Below, piece by piece: positions 1 through 8,534 of a DNA stretch of 64,000 bases. The notes below the pieces were generated by a model. The model did no database searches. It saw only the letters and a program-made list of their open reading frames with translations, and was not told the DNA's origin. Numbering within the stretch: position 1 is the stretch's first letter; every line of letters starts with the position of its first letter. The stretch comes from Lachnoclostridium sp. UBA1308 (GTDB taxonomy: Bacteria; Bacillota; Clostridia; Lachnospirales; Lachnospiraceae). The stretch covers positions 134,651 through 198,650 of the forward strand of contig DBTU01000023.1 of assembly GCA_002307215.1 (NCBI GenBank), written 5' to 3'. Made by a program: the position numbers and the translations under genes.

Positions 1-1154
1 AGAATATAACCGGCGTTCGTGTGATTAAGGCATTGTCGAAAACGGAATATGAAAAGAAGCGTTTTGAAGATACGAATTCTGAGGTAGTCAAGAAAGAGCT
101 GAAAGCAGGATCAATCATGGCAATCACCAACCCCATTATGAATTTGCTTTTGAATCTGGGACTTACCTTGGTTGTAATTGTAGGTGCATTTCGGGTAAAC
201 ATGGGGGCTTCTCAACCGGGTAAAATCGTAGCATTTCTCTCTTATTTTGCAATCATGCTTCAGGCAGTTATGGCAATAACAAGAATCTTTGTGGTATTTT
301 CAAGAGCAAGTGCTTCCGCGGGACGAATTGCAGAGGTTCTGGATATTGATGAGGATTTAAGAGTATATACGGAACGAAATGAAAGTGAGGAGCCTAAGGA
401 CCGCTGTGATAGGAAAGAAATGGGAGGCAGAGATAATTTTATACGATTTAATCAGGTTAACTTTTCTTACGCTAACGAGCCTTGTATTGTAAATATGGAT
501 TTCGAAATAAAAAAGGGAGGCAGTCTTGGTATTATCGGTTCCACGGGTTCGGGGAAAACGACATTGATTAACCTACTAATGAGATTTTATGATGTTACCT
601 CCGGCAGCATTACGGTAGCGGGGGAAGATATCAGAACCTCTGATAAACGAAAACTTCGAAAGCGTTTTGGTGTTGTATTCCAGAATGATATTCTGTTTGC
701 GGATAAAATATCGGAAAATATCAATTTCGGAAGAGAACTGTCCAAAGAACAGATTTTTGAATCAGCGGAGCATGCCCAGGCTGCTGCATTTATCGAAGAA
801 CTTGACAGTGCTTTGGATTATGAATTATCCATAAAAGGAAGTAATTTAAGCGGAGGACAGAAGCAGCGTCTGCTTATTGCCAGAGCATTAGCCGGGAAGC
901 CGGAGATATTAATACTTGATGATGCCTCAAGTGCGCTTGATTTTAAGACGGATTCCATGCTTCGGAAGGCACTCAGAGAAAACTACGGGGGAACAACAAC
1001 GATAGTGATAGCTCAGAGAATCAGTTCAGTCATGAAGCTAGATCATATCCTCGTCTTGGAAGAGGGGCAGATGGCAGGCTATGGGACGCATGAAGAGCTT
1101 CTAGGGACCAGCGAAGTATATCAAGAGATATACCATTCCCAAATGATGGCATAA
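1..1154 (+). CDS. ABC exporter half-transporter, degenerate-site subunit (5' end outside window)
   Basis: C-terminal part of an ABC exporter with a fused membrane domain and nucleotide-binding domain. The reading frame is open from base 3 (N-I-T-G-V-R-V-I-K), so the gene starts outside the window and the GTG at 21 is not its start. Visible parts are the last membrane helices (about 110-310), Walker A GSTGSGKTT (about 537-563), signature LSGGQKQRL (about 847-873) and Walker B ILILDDASSALD (about 907-942). The catalytic Glu after Walker B is Asp and the switch His is Gln (IAQRISS), so its own ATP site should hydrolyse poorly. It lies 60 bp upstream of a second half-transporter with the complementary defect, which points to a TM287/288-type heterodimer. 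The substrate is unknown; multidrug or peptide export is possible. Confidence 0.9.
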   Translation, partial: NITGVRVIKALSKTEYEKKRFEDTNSEVVKKELKAGSIMAITNPIMNLLLNLGLTLVVIVGAFRVNMGASQPGKIVAFLSYFAIMLQAVMAITRIFVVFSRASASAGRIAEVLDIDEDLRVYTERNESEEPKDRCDRKEMGGRDNFIRFNQVNFSYANEPCIVNMDFEIKKGGSLGIIGSTGSGKTTLINLLMRFYDVTSGSITVAGEDIRTSDKRKLRKRFGVVFQNDILFADKISENINFGRELSKEQIFESAEHAQAAAFIEELDSALDYELSIKGSNLSGGQKQRLLIARALAGKPEILILDDASSALDFKTDSMLRKALRENYGGTTTIVIAQRISSVMKLDHILVLEEGQMAGYGTHEELLGTSEVYQEIYHSQMMA

Positions 1155-1214
1155 GTAATAGCTTCAGAACGGTTATCTATAACGACCCTGTACAATTGAA
1201 AGGAGGCAGTATAT

Positions 1215-2999
1215 ATGGCGATATCGGGAAGAGCTGTAATTAGTGAAAAAATTGATAAACCAAAGGATATCGGATATGTGATAAGACGCCTCTGGAATTA
1301 TGTCTATCATTCGAAGTGGATGCTGATTTCAGCGGTAATATTATCCATTGCAAGCAATGTCTTTGCACTTCTGGGGCCGATGCTTTCGGGGTATGCGATT
1401 GATGCAATTGAGCCAGGGAAAGGACTTGTGGTCTTTCAGACTGTGTTCTACTACGCAGGCTGGATGATTTTATTCTATATCGCCTCAGCAATCCTTTCCT
1501 ATATTCTCTCCATAGTCATGCTTCACTTAAGTCAGAGAATCGTGAGAAGGATGCGGGAGGATGTATTTACAAAGTTGGCTGATTTACCGGTAGGATATTT
1601 TGATAATAATCAGACAGGAGATATCATAAGCCGAATATCTTATGATATTGATACGATTAACACTTCTTTGTCTACCGATCTTGTACAGATTATTACGAGC
1701 ATCATTACAGTTGTCGGTTCTTTCGGTATGATGCTCGTAATATCACCGAGGCTCGTACTGGTAATGCTGCTTGTGATTCCTTTATCATTATTCTATACCC
1801 GATATATGGCAAAGAAGCTGCGTCCACTGTTTCGAAGGCGGTCTGCCAAGCTGGGAGAATTGAATGGTTTTGTGGAAGAAATGGTTTCGGGTCAGAAGAC
1901 AATCAAAGCATATGCCGCTGAAAATACAACCATGGGTCGATTTGACAGGATGAATTCGGAAGCGGTAGAGGCGTACTATAATGCAGAGTACTACGGGAGC
2001 ATGACCGGGCCAACAGTAAATTTTATTAATAATATCTCCTTATCCCTGATTACGGTATTTGGAGCGATCCTGTATCTCTTTGGGCAGCTGACTCTCGGTA
2101 ATATATCCTCATTTATTCAATACAGCAGGAGATTTTCGGGGCCAATTAATGAAGCTGCCAATATTATCAGTGAACTCCAATCGGCTGCCGCCGCTGCAGA
2201 ACGAGTATTTATGCTTATGGATGAACAAACGGAGATGCCGGACAGGGCGGACGCAGAGGAGTTAAACCGGGTACGGGGTGACGTCTTGATAAAGGACATT
2301 TCTTTCGGCTATCTTACGGATAAGACAATATTGACAAAGCTGTATCTACATGCAAAACCAGGAAGCCTAACCGCTATTGTTGGGCCTACAGGAGCCGGAA
2401 AGACGACTATTATTAATCTCTTAATGCGTTTTTACGATGTATGGGACGGAAATATCTATGTTGACGGTAAAGAAATCCGAAGCCTAACCAGAAGTAGTCT
2501 GCGAAAGGCCTATGCAATGGTTCTTCAGGATACATGGCTGTTTCGAGGTACTATCTTTGATAACATTGCCTATGGTAAAGAAGGAGCTTCCATGGATGAG
2601 GTAGCAGAAGCAGCCAGGCTGGCAGGTATCCATTCCTACATCCAAAAACTGCCCAAGGGCTATGATACAGTAATTAGTGAAGACGGCATCAATATTTCAA
2701 AGGGGCAGAAGCAGCTATTAACCATCGCAAGAGCGATGCTTCTTGATGCGAAGATGTTAATTATGGATGAGGCAACCTCTAATGTAGATACCAGAACAGA
2801 AATCAAGATACAAAAAGCCATGCAAAAGCTTATGGAGGAAAAGACCTGCTTTGTGATTGCCCATCGACTTTCCACGATTCAGGGAGCAGATAACATACTG
2901 GTTGTTGACCAAGGAAGTATTGTGGAGCAGGGAACACATAAGGAATTGATGGAGAAGAAGGATTTCTATTATAAGCTGTACAGTGCACAGTTTGAGTGA
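1215..2999 (+). CDS. ABC exporter half-transporter, catalytic partner
   Basis: Full-length 594-residue ABC exporter: a six-helix membrane domain (about residues 30-330), then an ATPase domain with Walker A GPTGAGKTT (about 390), Walker B LIMDEATSNVD (about 515) with the catalytic Glu, and a normal switch His in IAHRLS. The ABC signature is altered to ISKGQKQ instead of LSGGQ. Because signature motifs act in trans, this damaged signature would face the damaged Walker B site of the upstream protein. The intact Walker site here would face the upstream protein's intact LSGGQ. The start at 1215 has AAAGGAGG about 8 bases before it. The two genes are probably co-transcribed. Substrate not predictable. 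Confidence 0.93.
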   Translation: MAISGRAVISEKIDKPKDIGYVIRRLWNYVYHSKWMLISAVILSIASNVFALLGPMLSGYAIDAIEPGKGLVVFQTVFYYAGWMILFYIASAILSYILSIVMLHLSQRIVRRMREDVFTKLADLPVGYFDNNQTGDIISRISYDIDTINTSLSTDLVQIITSIITVVGSFGMMLVISPRLVLVMLLVIPLSLFYTRYMAKKLRPLFRRRSAKLGELNGFVEEMVSGQKTIKAYAAENTTMGRFDRMNSEAVEAYYNAEYYGSMTGPTVNFINNISLSLITVFGAILYLFGQLTLGNISSFIQYSRRFSGPINEAANIISELQSAAAAAERVFMLMDEQTEMPDRADAEELNRVRGDVLIKDISFGYLTDKTILTKLYLHAKPGSLTAIVGPTGAGKTTIINLLMRFYDVWDGNIYVDGKEIRSLTRSSLRKAYAMVLQDTWLFRGTIFDNIAYGKEGASMDEVAEAARLAGIHSYIQKLPKGYDTVISEDGINISKGQKQLLTIARAMLLDAKMLIMDEATSNVDTRTEIKIQKAMQKLMEEKTCFVIAHRLSTIQGADNILVVDQGSIVEQGTHKELMEKKDFYYKLYSAQFE

Positions 3000-3046
3000 G
3001 TGCTTTTCTTAACTCGATTGGAATATGGCAGGGATACAGATCAGCC

Positions 3047-3083
3047 CAGTCCGGATACATCTCATTGAAGGCTGAACTGTAAC
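3047..3083 (+). repeat. dispersed intergenic repeat, copy A
   Basis: A 37-base block beginning CAGTCCGGATACATCTC and ending GAACTGTAAC. It matches the reverse complement of 63939-63975 with two mismatches, and matches 7473-7508 more loosely. It sits just after the end of the ABC exporter pair. Confidence 0.8.
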
Positions 3084-3086
3084 TGG

Positions 3087-3165
3087 CAGGGAACTGGTTT
3101 TAACACTAATTTTCACAGGGAACTAATTTTTAATAAAGTACAGGGAACTAATTTTTAGTAAAGCA
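3087..3165 (+). repeat. short tandem repeat before the tyrS promoter
   Basis: Units begin with CAGGGAACT. Two 25-bp units at 3116-3140 and 3141-3165 differ at two positions, and a looser unit starts at 3087. The array ends one base before the -35 box at 3167, so it could affect promoter activity. Function unknown. Confidence 0.8.
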
Positions 3166-3166
3166 C

Positions 3167-3195
3167 TTGACAAAGAATTACATAATGATTATACT
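3167..3195 (+). promoter_or_regulatory. promoter of the T-box/tyrS transcript
   Basis: -35 TTGACA (3167-3172), a 17-base spacer, and -10 TATACT (3190-3195). It lies immediately upstream of the T-box leader. Confidence 0.8.
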
Positions 3196-3199
3196 TGCT

Positions 3200-3557
3200 A
3201 ACAAATATAGAAAAAGCGTTGAAAAGAACCAGTAGGAATTTGAACTTTCTAACAGAAAGCAACCGGTTGATGAGAGGTGCAAGAAAGTAAGTTCCGAATA
3301 CATCTTTGAGCTTCACACCGAACGGAGTAATCTAAGTAGGCTGCTGACGGTTCCCTGCACCCGTTATAGTGCTAGAGTATTATTAAGTAATGAGTTGATA
3401 TTGACTGTTGGTAGTTTAAGTGATTTTACCAAAGTTGATTTTGCCATACTTACGTACTTAAAGAGGTTAGCTGTGCAAGCAGTTAATAAATTTGAGGTGG
3501 TACCGCGAGTTAATTCCCGCCCTCTAAGTAATATTAGAGGAGCGGTTTTTTTTATTG
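3200..3557 (+). promoter_or_regulatory. T-box riboswitch, tyrosine-specific
   Basis: Leader RNA that senses uncharged tRNA and controls readthrough into tyrS. The conserved T-box motif GAGGTGGTACCGCG (about 3494-3507) is followed by a terminator stem (CCGCCCTCT about 3518-3526 paired with AGAGGAGCGG about 3536-3545) and a run of eight T (3546-3553). In the stem I region the likely specifier is TAC at 3299-3301, within CCGAATACATC, which reads tyrosine and agrees with the downstream gene. Charged tRNA should favour termination; uncharged tRNA-Tyr should favour antitermination. Confidence 0.93.
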
Positions 3558-3563
3558 TGTAGG

Positions 3564-3627
3564 AATGTGTCCTATATAATAGAAATGCTCCACAAAGCTA
3601 ACAAAATTTGTTTTGGGAGGACACATT
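3564..3627 (+). other. inverted repeat in the tyrS leader
   Basis: AATGTGTCCT (3564-3573) is complementary to AGGACACATT (3618-3627). It lies between the T-box terminator and the tyrS start codon and would form a 10-bp stem in the antiterminated mRNA. Possible stability or processing element; function unknown. Confidence 0.5.
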
Positions 3628-3698
3628 CGCGGGGGGTTGGTAATCAAAGCTCTTTCTTAATTTATATTTTGAATATTTTAAAGGAAAGGAAAGATGCT

Positions 3699-5018
3699 AT
3701 GGAAAAGCAGGAATTGGAAGATAAGACTAAAGTATCAGAAGAAGTATCAGAAGAAGTATCAGAAGAAGTGGTACTATTAGCCAAAGAGCTGATGCCGGAG
3801 GTCGAGGAACAAATTCGAGTCATCAAAAAGGGAGCAATTTTAATTAGCTCGGAAGATGAGCTCAGAGATAAGCTGCAAAAGGCAAAGAAAGAACAACGAC
3901 CGCTTATCGTGAAGCTCGGACTAGACCCGACTGCACCGGATATTCATCTTGGCCACACTGTGGTGCTTCGCAAAATCAGACAGCTACAGGAGCTGGGACA
4001 TCAGGCGGTCATCATCATTGGGGATTTTACCGGTAAGATAGGAGATCCAACCGGTAAATCAAAGACCAGAGTTTCTCTGACGGAGGAACAGATATGTGAT
4101 AATGCCTTGACCTATACAAATCAGATTTTTAAGATTATTGATCCTGATAAAACAACAGTCAGGTTCAACAGCGAGTGGCTTTCAAAGCTTCATTTTGAAG
4201 AGGTCATACAGCTGGCATCGAAAATCACAGTGGCAAGGTTGTTGGAACGCGATGATTTTCAGAACCGTTTCAGACGCAATGACCCAATCGGACTTCATGA
4301 ATTTTTCTATCCCTTAATGCAGGCATATGATTCGGTTGAAATAAATGCGGATATTGAACTTGGGGGAACAGATCAGACGTTTAATATACTGATGGGAAGA
4401 AACCTTCAGGCAGGTATGGGCAAGGAACGTCAGGTTGCATTATTCATGCCGCTACTGGAGGGACTGGATGGAGTGGAGAAAATGAGCAAGAGCTTGGGTA
4501 ATTACATTGGTATCAATGAACCTGCAGAGGTAATGTTTAAGAAGCTGATGGAAATTCCGGATCATTTGATTATCCGATACTTCGAACTGGCTACCGACGA
4601 GCATCCGGATCGTATTGATGTAATTAGGAAACAGCTGGAGGATGGAAGAAATCCAAGGGATTGCAAGCTGGAACTTTCAAGAATTATCACAGGACTCTAT
4701 CACGATACTACGGATACAAGCAGCGCTGAAGAATACTTTCATACGGTATTCCAACGAGGAGAGTTGCCAAAGGATATTCCTATCATACATGTTCCCTTCG
4801 AAAGTGCTACCCTGCAAGATATCATCCCCTGTCTTATAGAAGAGGGGTATGTATCCTCAGGCAGTGAGTTTCGGCGTCTGGTGAAGCAAGGAGGAGTGCA
4901 ATTGAATCAGGAAAAGATTGTAGATATTGACAAAAGGCTTGTGGAAAGCGATTTGATTCTTAAGATTGGGAAAAAGAAATTTATTAAAATAATCCCAGAT
5001 ATTTCTCTATCGCTTTAA
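3699..5018 (+). CDS. tyrS: tyrosyl-tRNA synthetase (TyrZ-like class)
   Basis: Charges tRNA-Tyr with tyrosine in the cytoplasm. Class I synthetase with a HIGH-type motif HLGH (about residues 83-86), a KMSKS motif KMSKSLGN (about 261-268) and a C-terminal S4-like RNA-binding domain (about 370-435). The HLGHTV context fits the TyrZ/type 2 branch. The start at ATG 3699 is chosen because AAGGAAAGGAAAG lies just upstream, giving 439 residues; a longer upstream frame runs back into the leader and lacks a ribosome site. The N-terminus has a Glu-rich extension containing a threefold V-S-E-E repeat coded by a 12-base tandem repeat. It is controlled by the T-box upstream. aroF and tyrA follow. Confidence 0.96.
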   Translation: MEKQELEDKTKVSEEVSEEVSEEVVLLAKELMPEVEEQIRVIKKGAILISSEDELRDKLQKAKKEQRPLIVKLGLDPTAPDIHLGHTVVLRKIRQLQELGHQAVIIIGDFTGKIGDPTGKSKTRVSLTEEQICDNALTYTNQIFKIIDPDKTTVRFNSEWLSKLHFEEVIQLASKITVARLLERDDFQNRFRRNDPIGLHEFFYPLMQAYDSVEINADIELGGTDQTFNILMGRNLQAGMGKERQVALFMPLLEGLDGVEKMSKSLGNYIGINEPAEVMFKKLMEIPDHLIIRYFELATDEHPDRIDVIRKQLEDGRNPRDCKLELSRIITGLYHDTTDTSSAEEYFHTVFQRGELPKDIPIIHVPFESATLQDIIPCLIEEGYVSSGSEFRRLVKQGGVQLNQEKIVDIDKRLVESDLILKIGKKKFIKIIPDISLSL

Positions 5019-5043
5019 ACCGTTACGCTTTAAAGCGATAGAG
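5005..5043 (+). other. 15-bp inverted repeat overlapping the tyrS stop
   Basis: CTCTATCGCTTTAAA (5005-5019) pairs perfectly with TTTAAAGCGATAGAG (5029-5043) around a 9-base loop. No T-run follows on either strand, so it is not a standard terminator. It ends two bases before the aroF -35 box, which suggests an operator or an mRNA 3'-end stem. Confidence 0.7.
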
Positions 5044-5045
5044 TA

Positions 5046-5074
5046 TTGACATCAAAACTCAATCAGAGTATAAT
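5046..5074 (+). promoter_or_regulatory. promoter of aroF-tyrA
   Basis: Consensus promoter: TTGACA (5046-5051), 17 bases, TATAAT (5069-5074). The aroF start lies about 40 bases downstream. Confidence 0.85.
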
Positions 5075-5116
5075 TTCAAAACAAGACAGAAACATGATAA
5101 AGGGAGGATGAAAATA

Positions 5117-6130
5117 ATGATAATAGTAATGAAGCCTATGGCTAAGGCAGAATCGATAGAGCAAATTAAGAGTATAATTGAAGCGAAAGGACTGGAGGCA
5201 CATATTTCACCCGGTAAGGAAGTAACCATTATCGGTGTTATCGGTGATAGATCAAAGCTACAGGATCAAAATCTTGAGATCTTTGAAGATGTGGATAAAA
5301 TCGTATCCGTTACAGAAAGCTACAAGCTGGCCAATAAGAAATTTCACCCGGAGCCCTCAAGAGTTAAGGTTGGAAATGTAATAATCGGAGGAGATGCTCT
5401 GGTCATAATGTCAGGCCCCTGTGCAGTAGAGAGCAAGGAGCAACTGTTAGCTACTGCTCATGCAATCAAGAAGGCGGGAGCACATATTTTGCGTGGCGGA
5501 GCCTATAAACCAAGAACCTCACCCTATGCATTTCAAGGACTTGAAGAGGAAGGGTTAAAGTATATGAAGGAGGCCCGTGAGGAGACAGGTCTTCCTGTGG
5601 TCTGCGAGGTTACCAGCCTCGATGCCATTGATGCTGCAGTGAAATATGTGGATATGCTTCAGATAGGTGCAAGAAATATGCAGAATTTCTACCTTCTGAA
5701 GGAGGCAGGTAAATCAGGTCTCCCGGTGCTATTAAAGCGTGGTCTCGCTGCCACCATTGATGAATGGTTAAATGCCTCTGAATATATTATTGCTGAGGGT
5801 AATCCGAATGTAGTGCTTTGTGAACGAGGCATCCGAACCTTTGAAACTGCAACCAGAAATACACTGGACATCAGTGCTGTCCCGGTAATAAAAGAAAAAA
5901 GTCATCTGCCGATTATCGTTGACCCCAGTCATGCAACAGGCGTAAGAGCATACGTAAAGCCTCTCTCCATGGCTGCGGTTGCTGTTGGTGCGGATGGACT
6001 AATGATTGAAACGCATCCGAATCCTTCCATGGCGTTGTCCGACGGCCCGCAGTCACTGACTTTTGAACAGTTTGAGAAGTTAATGAAAGAGCTTACCCCT
6101 CTGGCAACATTAATGGGAAGAAAGCTGTAA
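5117..6130 (+). CDS. aroF: 3-deoxy-7-phosphoheptulonate (DAHP) synthase, type I-beta
   Basis: First enzyme of the shikimate pathway; condenses phosphoenolpyruvate with erythrose 4-phosphate. About 337 residues with an N-terminal ferredoxin-like regulatory domain (residues 1-70, beginning MIIVMKPMAKAESIEQI) followed by the TIM-barrel catalytic domain with MSGPCAVES, LRGGAYKPRTSPY, IVDPSHATG and metal-site segments. ATG 5117 is preferred because GGGAGG (5102-5107) is nine bases before it; the in-frame ATG at 5108 touches the ribosome site. The N-terminal domain is of the kind that confers feedback control by tyrosine or prephenate in Thermotoga and Bacillus relatives, which fits the tyrosine genes on both sides. 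Probably an operon with tyrA, 65 bases downstream. Confidence 0.95.
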   Translation: MIIVMKPMAKAESIEQIKSIIEAKGLEAHISPGKEVTIIGVIGDRSKLQDQNLEIFEDVDKIVSVTESYKLANKKFHPEPSRVKVGNVIIGGDALVIMSGPCAVESKEQLLATAHAIKKAGAHILRGGAYKPRTSPYAFQGLEEEGLKYMKEAREETGLPVVCEVTSLDAIDAAVKYVDMLQIGARNMQNFYLLKEAGKSGLPVLLKRGLAATIDEWLNASEYIIAEGNPNVVLCERGIRTFETATRNTLDISAVPVIKEKSHLPIIVDPSHATGVRAYVKPLSMAAVAVGADGLMIETHPNPSMALSDGPQSLTFEQFEKLMKELTPLATLMGRKL

Positions 6131-6195
6131 CAATATGATTATGATAAACAGTTATTTGAGATTTGCAGATGGAATTGATAATCAGGGAGGTATCC

Positions 6196-7332
6196 ATGGG
6201 TGATTTGGAGAGTGATTTTAAGAGCGGAGCTAAAATTGGATTTATCGGATTTGGTTTGATTGGAGGTTCCATAGCGCGTGCTTTAAAGAAAATCAACAAA
6301 GATTATTTTTTGTTCGCATATGATTATCATAGAGATAATCCAAGTACCGATTTACAGGCAGCCCTATCGGACGGGGTTCTTAATGCTGTTACAACCTCCC
6401 TTACGGAGGAATTTCCTGATTGTGACCTCCTATATCTTTGTGCTCCGGTAATACTTAATATTAATTATTTAAAGCAACTGAAGCCCATTTTAAAATCCAC
6501 CTGTATCTTGACTGATGTGGGTAGTGTAAAGGGGAATATCCATACGGCCATTGAGGAACTTGGAATGCAGGCACAGTTTGTCGGTGGCCATCCGATGACC
6601 GGCTCAGAGAAGACTGGGTATCTGAATTCCTATGCGTTGCTTCTGGAAAACGCATACTATATTCTGACTCCGACCAAGGAAGCATCGGAACAGATGGTAT
6701 CCCTATTGCATCGGCTGGTCGAGCAGATGGGCTCCATACCGATCATTCTAGATCCCTATGAGCATGATAAAATTACAGCAGCCATCAGTCACGTGCCACA
6801 TATCATCGCAGCTCAATTGGTGAATCTGGTACGTGAATCCGATGATGATGCAGAGAAGATGAGAGCACTCGCAGCAGGAGGCTTCAAGGATATTACGCGT
6901 ATTGCCTCCTCCTCACCGATTATGTGGCAGAATATCTGCCTTACGAATAACAAAGATATTAAGCTACTGCTGGACAGGTACATTGCCACTCTAACGGAGG
7001 CCTCTGTTGCTCTCGCTAAGAAGGACGGAGATTACCTTTATCAGATGTTTGACACCGCAGGAGAATACCGCAGTGCCATCCCGAGTAAAGCAATCGGTCT
7101 TATGAAGAAGCTGTTTGAAATTTATCTAGATATCATGGATGAGGCGGGAGCCATAGCAACCATAGCAACCATGTTGGCAAGCAATCAAATCAGTATTAAA
7201 AATATAGGAGTTATCCATAACCGAGAATTTGAAGAAGGTGTACTCAGAATAGAATTCTATGATGAATCTGCCCAGCTAAAAGCCGGTACGATACTGACCA
7301 GATACAACTATAAGATTTATGTGAGAAAATAG
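6196..7332 (+). CDS. tyrA: prephenate dehydrogenase with C-terminal ACT domain
   Basis: Oxidises prephenate to 4-hydroxyphenylpyruvate with NAD, the tyrosine-specific step. 378 residues from ATG 6196, which has GGGAGG at 6185-6190; an earlier in-frame start at 6163 lacks a site. The Rossmann motif is GFGLIGGSIA (about residues 18-27). The central prephenate dehydrogenase region includes GGHPMTGSEKTG and a conserved SHVPHIIAAQLV helix. Residues about 305-378 look like an ACT domain, a tyrosine-binding regulatory module. Together with tyrS and aroF this makes a compact tyrosine supply and usage cluster. Confidence 0.95.
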   Translation: MGDLESDFKSGAKIGFIGFGLIGGSIARALKKINKDYFLFAYDYHRDNPSTDLQAALSDGVLNAVTTSLTEEFPDCDLLYLCAPVILNINYLKQLKPILKSTCILTDVGSVKGNIHTAIEELGMQAQFVGGHPMTGSEKTGYLNSYALLLENAYYILTPTKEASEQMVSLLHRLVEQMGSIPIILDPYEHDKITAAISHVPHIIAAQLVNLVRESDDDAEKMRALAAGGFKDITRIASSSPIMWQNICLTNNKDIKLLLDRYIATLTEASVALAKKDGDYLYQMFDTAGEYRSAIPSKAIGLMKKLFEIYLDIMDEAGAIATIATMLASNQISIKNIGVIHNREFEEGVLRIEFYDESAQLKAGTILTRYNYKIYVRK

Positions 7333-7342
7333 AAGAGCCCTG

Positions 7343-7508
7343 ATGTTACAGCTCAGCCTAGCAAGGATAGTGACAAGACAGGGAAAGAAATGTTTCCATA
7401 TAGGAGCCGCTTTCGCTAAGTTGCATTACGTAGTTCGTATGCCATTACTCCTATATGGAAATCTTTTTTTCCCAGTACTGTATATCTCATTGAAAGCTGA
7501 ACTACAAT
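7343..7508 (+). repeat. dispersed intergenic repeat, inverted pair (copies B' and B)
   Basis: Two facing copies of the repeat seen at 3047 and 63939. TTTCCATATAGGAG (7393-7406) is a perfect 14-bp complement of CTCCTATATGGAAA (7448-7461). Outward from these arms lie a reversed GTTACAG-type end (about 7344) and a forward block at 7473-7508 (CAGTACTGTATATCTC and on). The pair would form a large hairpin between the convergent genes tyrA and dCMP deaminase. The small open frame across it (7343-7636) is not credible as a gene. Confidence 0.75.
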
Positions 7509-7595
7509 GCACTGCAGCCTTTCACGATTTTGTCGATAGCCGGTTTGGGCTTTTTGTAGCAGCCTTTTTTGCATGTGCCTGGGGGCACACGTTTC

Positions 7596-8084
7596 TTAGT
7601 AGCCGAAGTTCCCGGCTAAGGATTCATCGTCGGTAATCCAGTCTTCTACATTTACAATTCGGTAATCCTCTTTGGTATCCCTTATAATAACACGTTCGAT
7701 GCCTGAATTAATAACCAGACGTTTGCACATCGAACAGCAACAAGCGTTCTCAACATAACCTCCTGCTATCATATCAAAGCCGACCAGATAAATGGTGCTT
7801 GCAATCATTTTATCGCGGGAGGCGCTAATGATCGCATTTGCTTCTGCATGTACGCTTCGGCAGAGCTCGTAGCGTTCACCTCTTGGAACATTCAATTTCT
7901 CCCTGACGCATTCTCCGATATCGGTACAATTCTTTCGTCCTCTTGGTGAACCGACGTAACCGGTTGATATAACCTCATCATTCTTAACGATAACTGCTCC
8001 ATAATGCTTTCTTAGACAGGTACATCTCTGTGACACAACTTCAGCCAGATCCAGGTAATAATTTATCTTATCACGTCTTTCCAT
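7596..8084 (-). CDS. dCMP deaminase, ComEB-type
   Basis: Zinc enzyme of the cytidine/deoxycytidylate deaminase family, 162 residues; converts dCMP to dUMP for thymidylate synthesis. Catalytic motif HAEAN (His79, Glu81) and second zinc pair Cys117-x-x-Cys120 in CCCSMCKR. The usual Pro before the first Cys of the PCxxC motif is Cys here. The N-terminal region CTCLRKHYGAVIVKND is typical for the family. AGGAGG lies just upstream on the minus strand. It is convergent with tyrA. Substrate assignment to dCMP rests on family resemblance; a broader cytidylate substrate is possible. Confidence 0.9.
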   Translation of the reverse strand: MERRDKINYYLDLAEVVSQRCTCLRKHYGAVIVKNDEVISTGYVGSPRGRKNCTDIGECVREKLNVPRGERYELCRSVHAEANAIISASRDKMIASTIYLVGFDMIAGGYVENACCCSMCKRLVINSGIERVIIRDTKEDYRIVNVEDWITDDESLAGNFGY

Positions 8085-8369
8085 ATTATAAGAATACCTC
8101 CTTTGTAATTTTGTTAATTACTCTATTATGTTATGTCATTCGCTTCAAACACTATATATGGATATTATCATTTCTGAGGTTACTTGTAAATATATTTAAA
8201 ATGTTATTATCTTTATACTATTTTAAATTGAAAGATGGTTATATGCAACAGGCTAATCATGTAATTCTTATGCTATAGTAGCAAGTATGAAGCAGTTCGT
8301 TCGGTTGTTAAAACACACGTAATAAAATGGAGGTACCCCCCAAATATGACATATTGTAAAAGAATGTTT
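8085..8369. other. divergent intergenic region
   Basis: Spacer between the leftward deaminase gene and the rightward EF-G-like gene. No gene is convincing here; the 82-codon frame at 8030-8278 overlaps the deaminase and has no ribosome site. The regulatory structure lies at its right end (8370-8419). Confidence 0.4.
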
Positions 8370-8419
8370 GTCTATATTTACAAAAACCTATTGTAAATAT
8401 AGACTTCCTCTAGTAAAAT
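8370..8419 (+). promoter_or_regulatory. 14-bp palindrome overlapping the promoter of the EF-G-like gene
   Basis: GTCTATATTTACAA (8370-8383) pairs perfectly with TTGTAAATATAGAC (8391-8404) across a 7-base loop. The right arm starts with TTGTAA (8391-8396), which has a 17-base spacing to TAAAAT (8414-8419), so it can act as a -35 box. The layout suits a repressor operator at a sigma-A promoter, though a simple hairpin repeat is also possible. Confidence 0.6.
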
Positions 8420-8534
8420 ATACTAAGAAGTATCTTTGGGTGAAGATATGTTGTAATTCGTGATTTTTTGTGCTTTTTCCAAAAAATCTGCTACCTGAAA
8501 CCTACTTACTATAAACGTATTGGAGGAAATCAAG

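Noticed and set aside
3555..3698. N-terminal extension of TyrS back into the leader
   Set aside because: The frame is open but starts just after the T-box terminator without a ribosome site; ATG 3699 has a strong one and fits the family length.
7343..7636. 97-codon plus-strand frame after tyrA
   Set aside because: It runs across the inverted repeat pair, has no ribosome site and overlaps the end of the deaminase gene.
8030..8278. 82-codon plus-strand frame in the divergent spacer
   Set aside because: Overlaps the start of the deaminase gene on the other strand and has no ribosome site.
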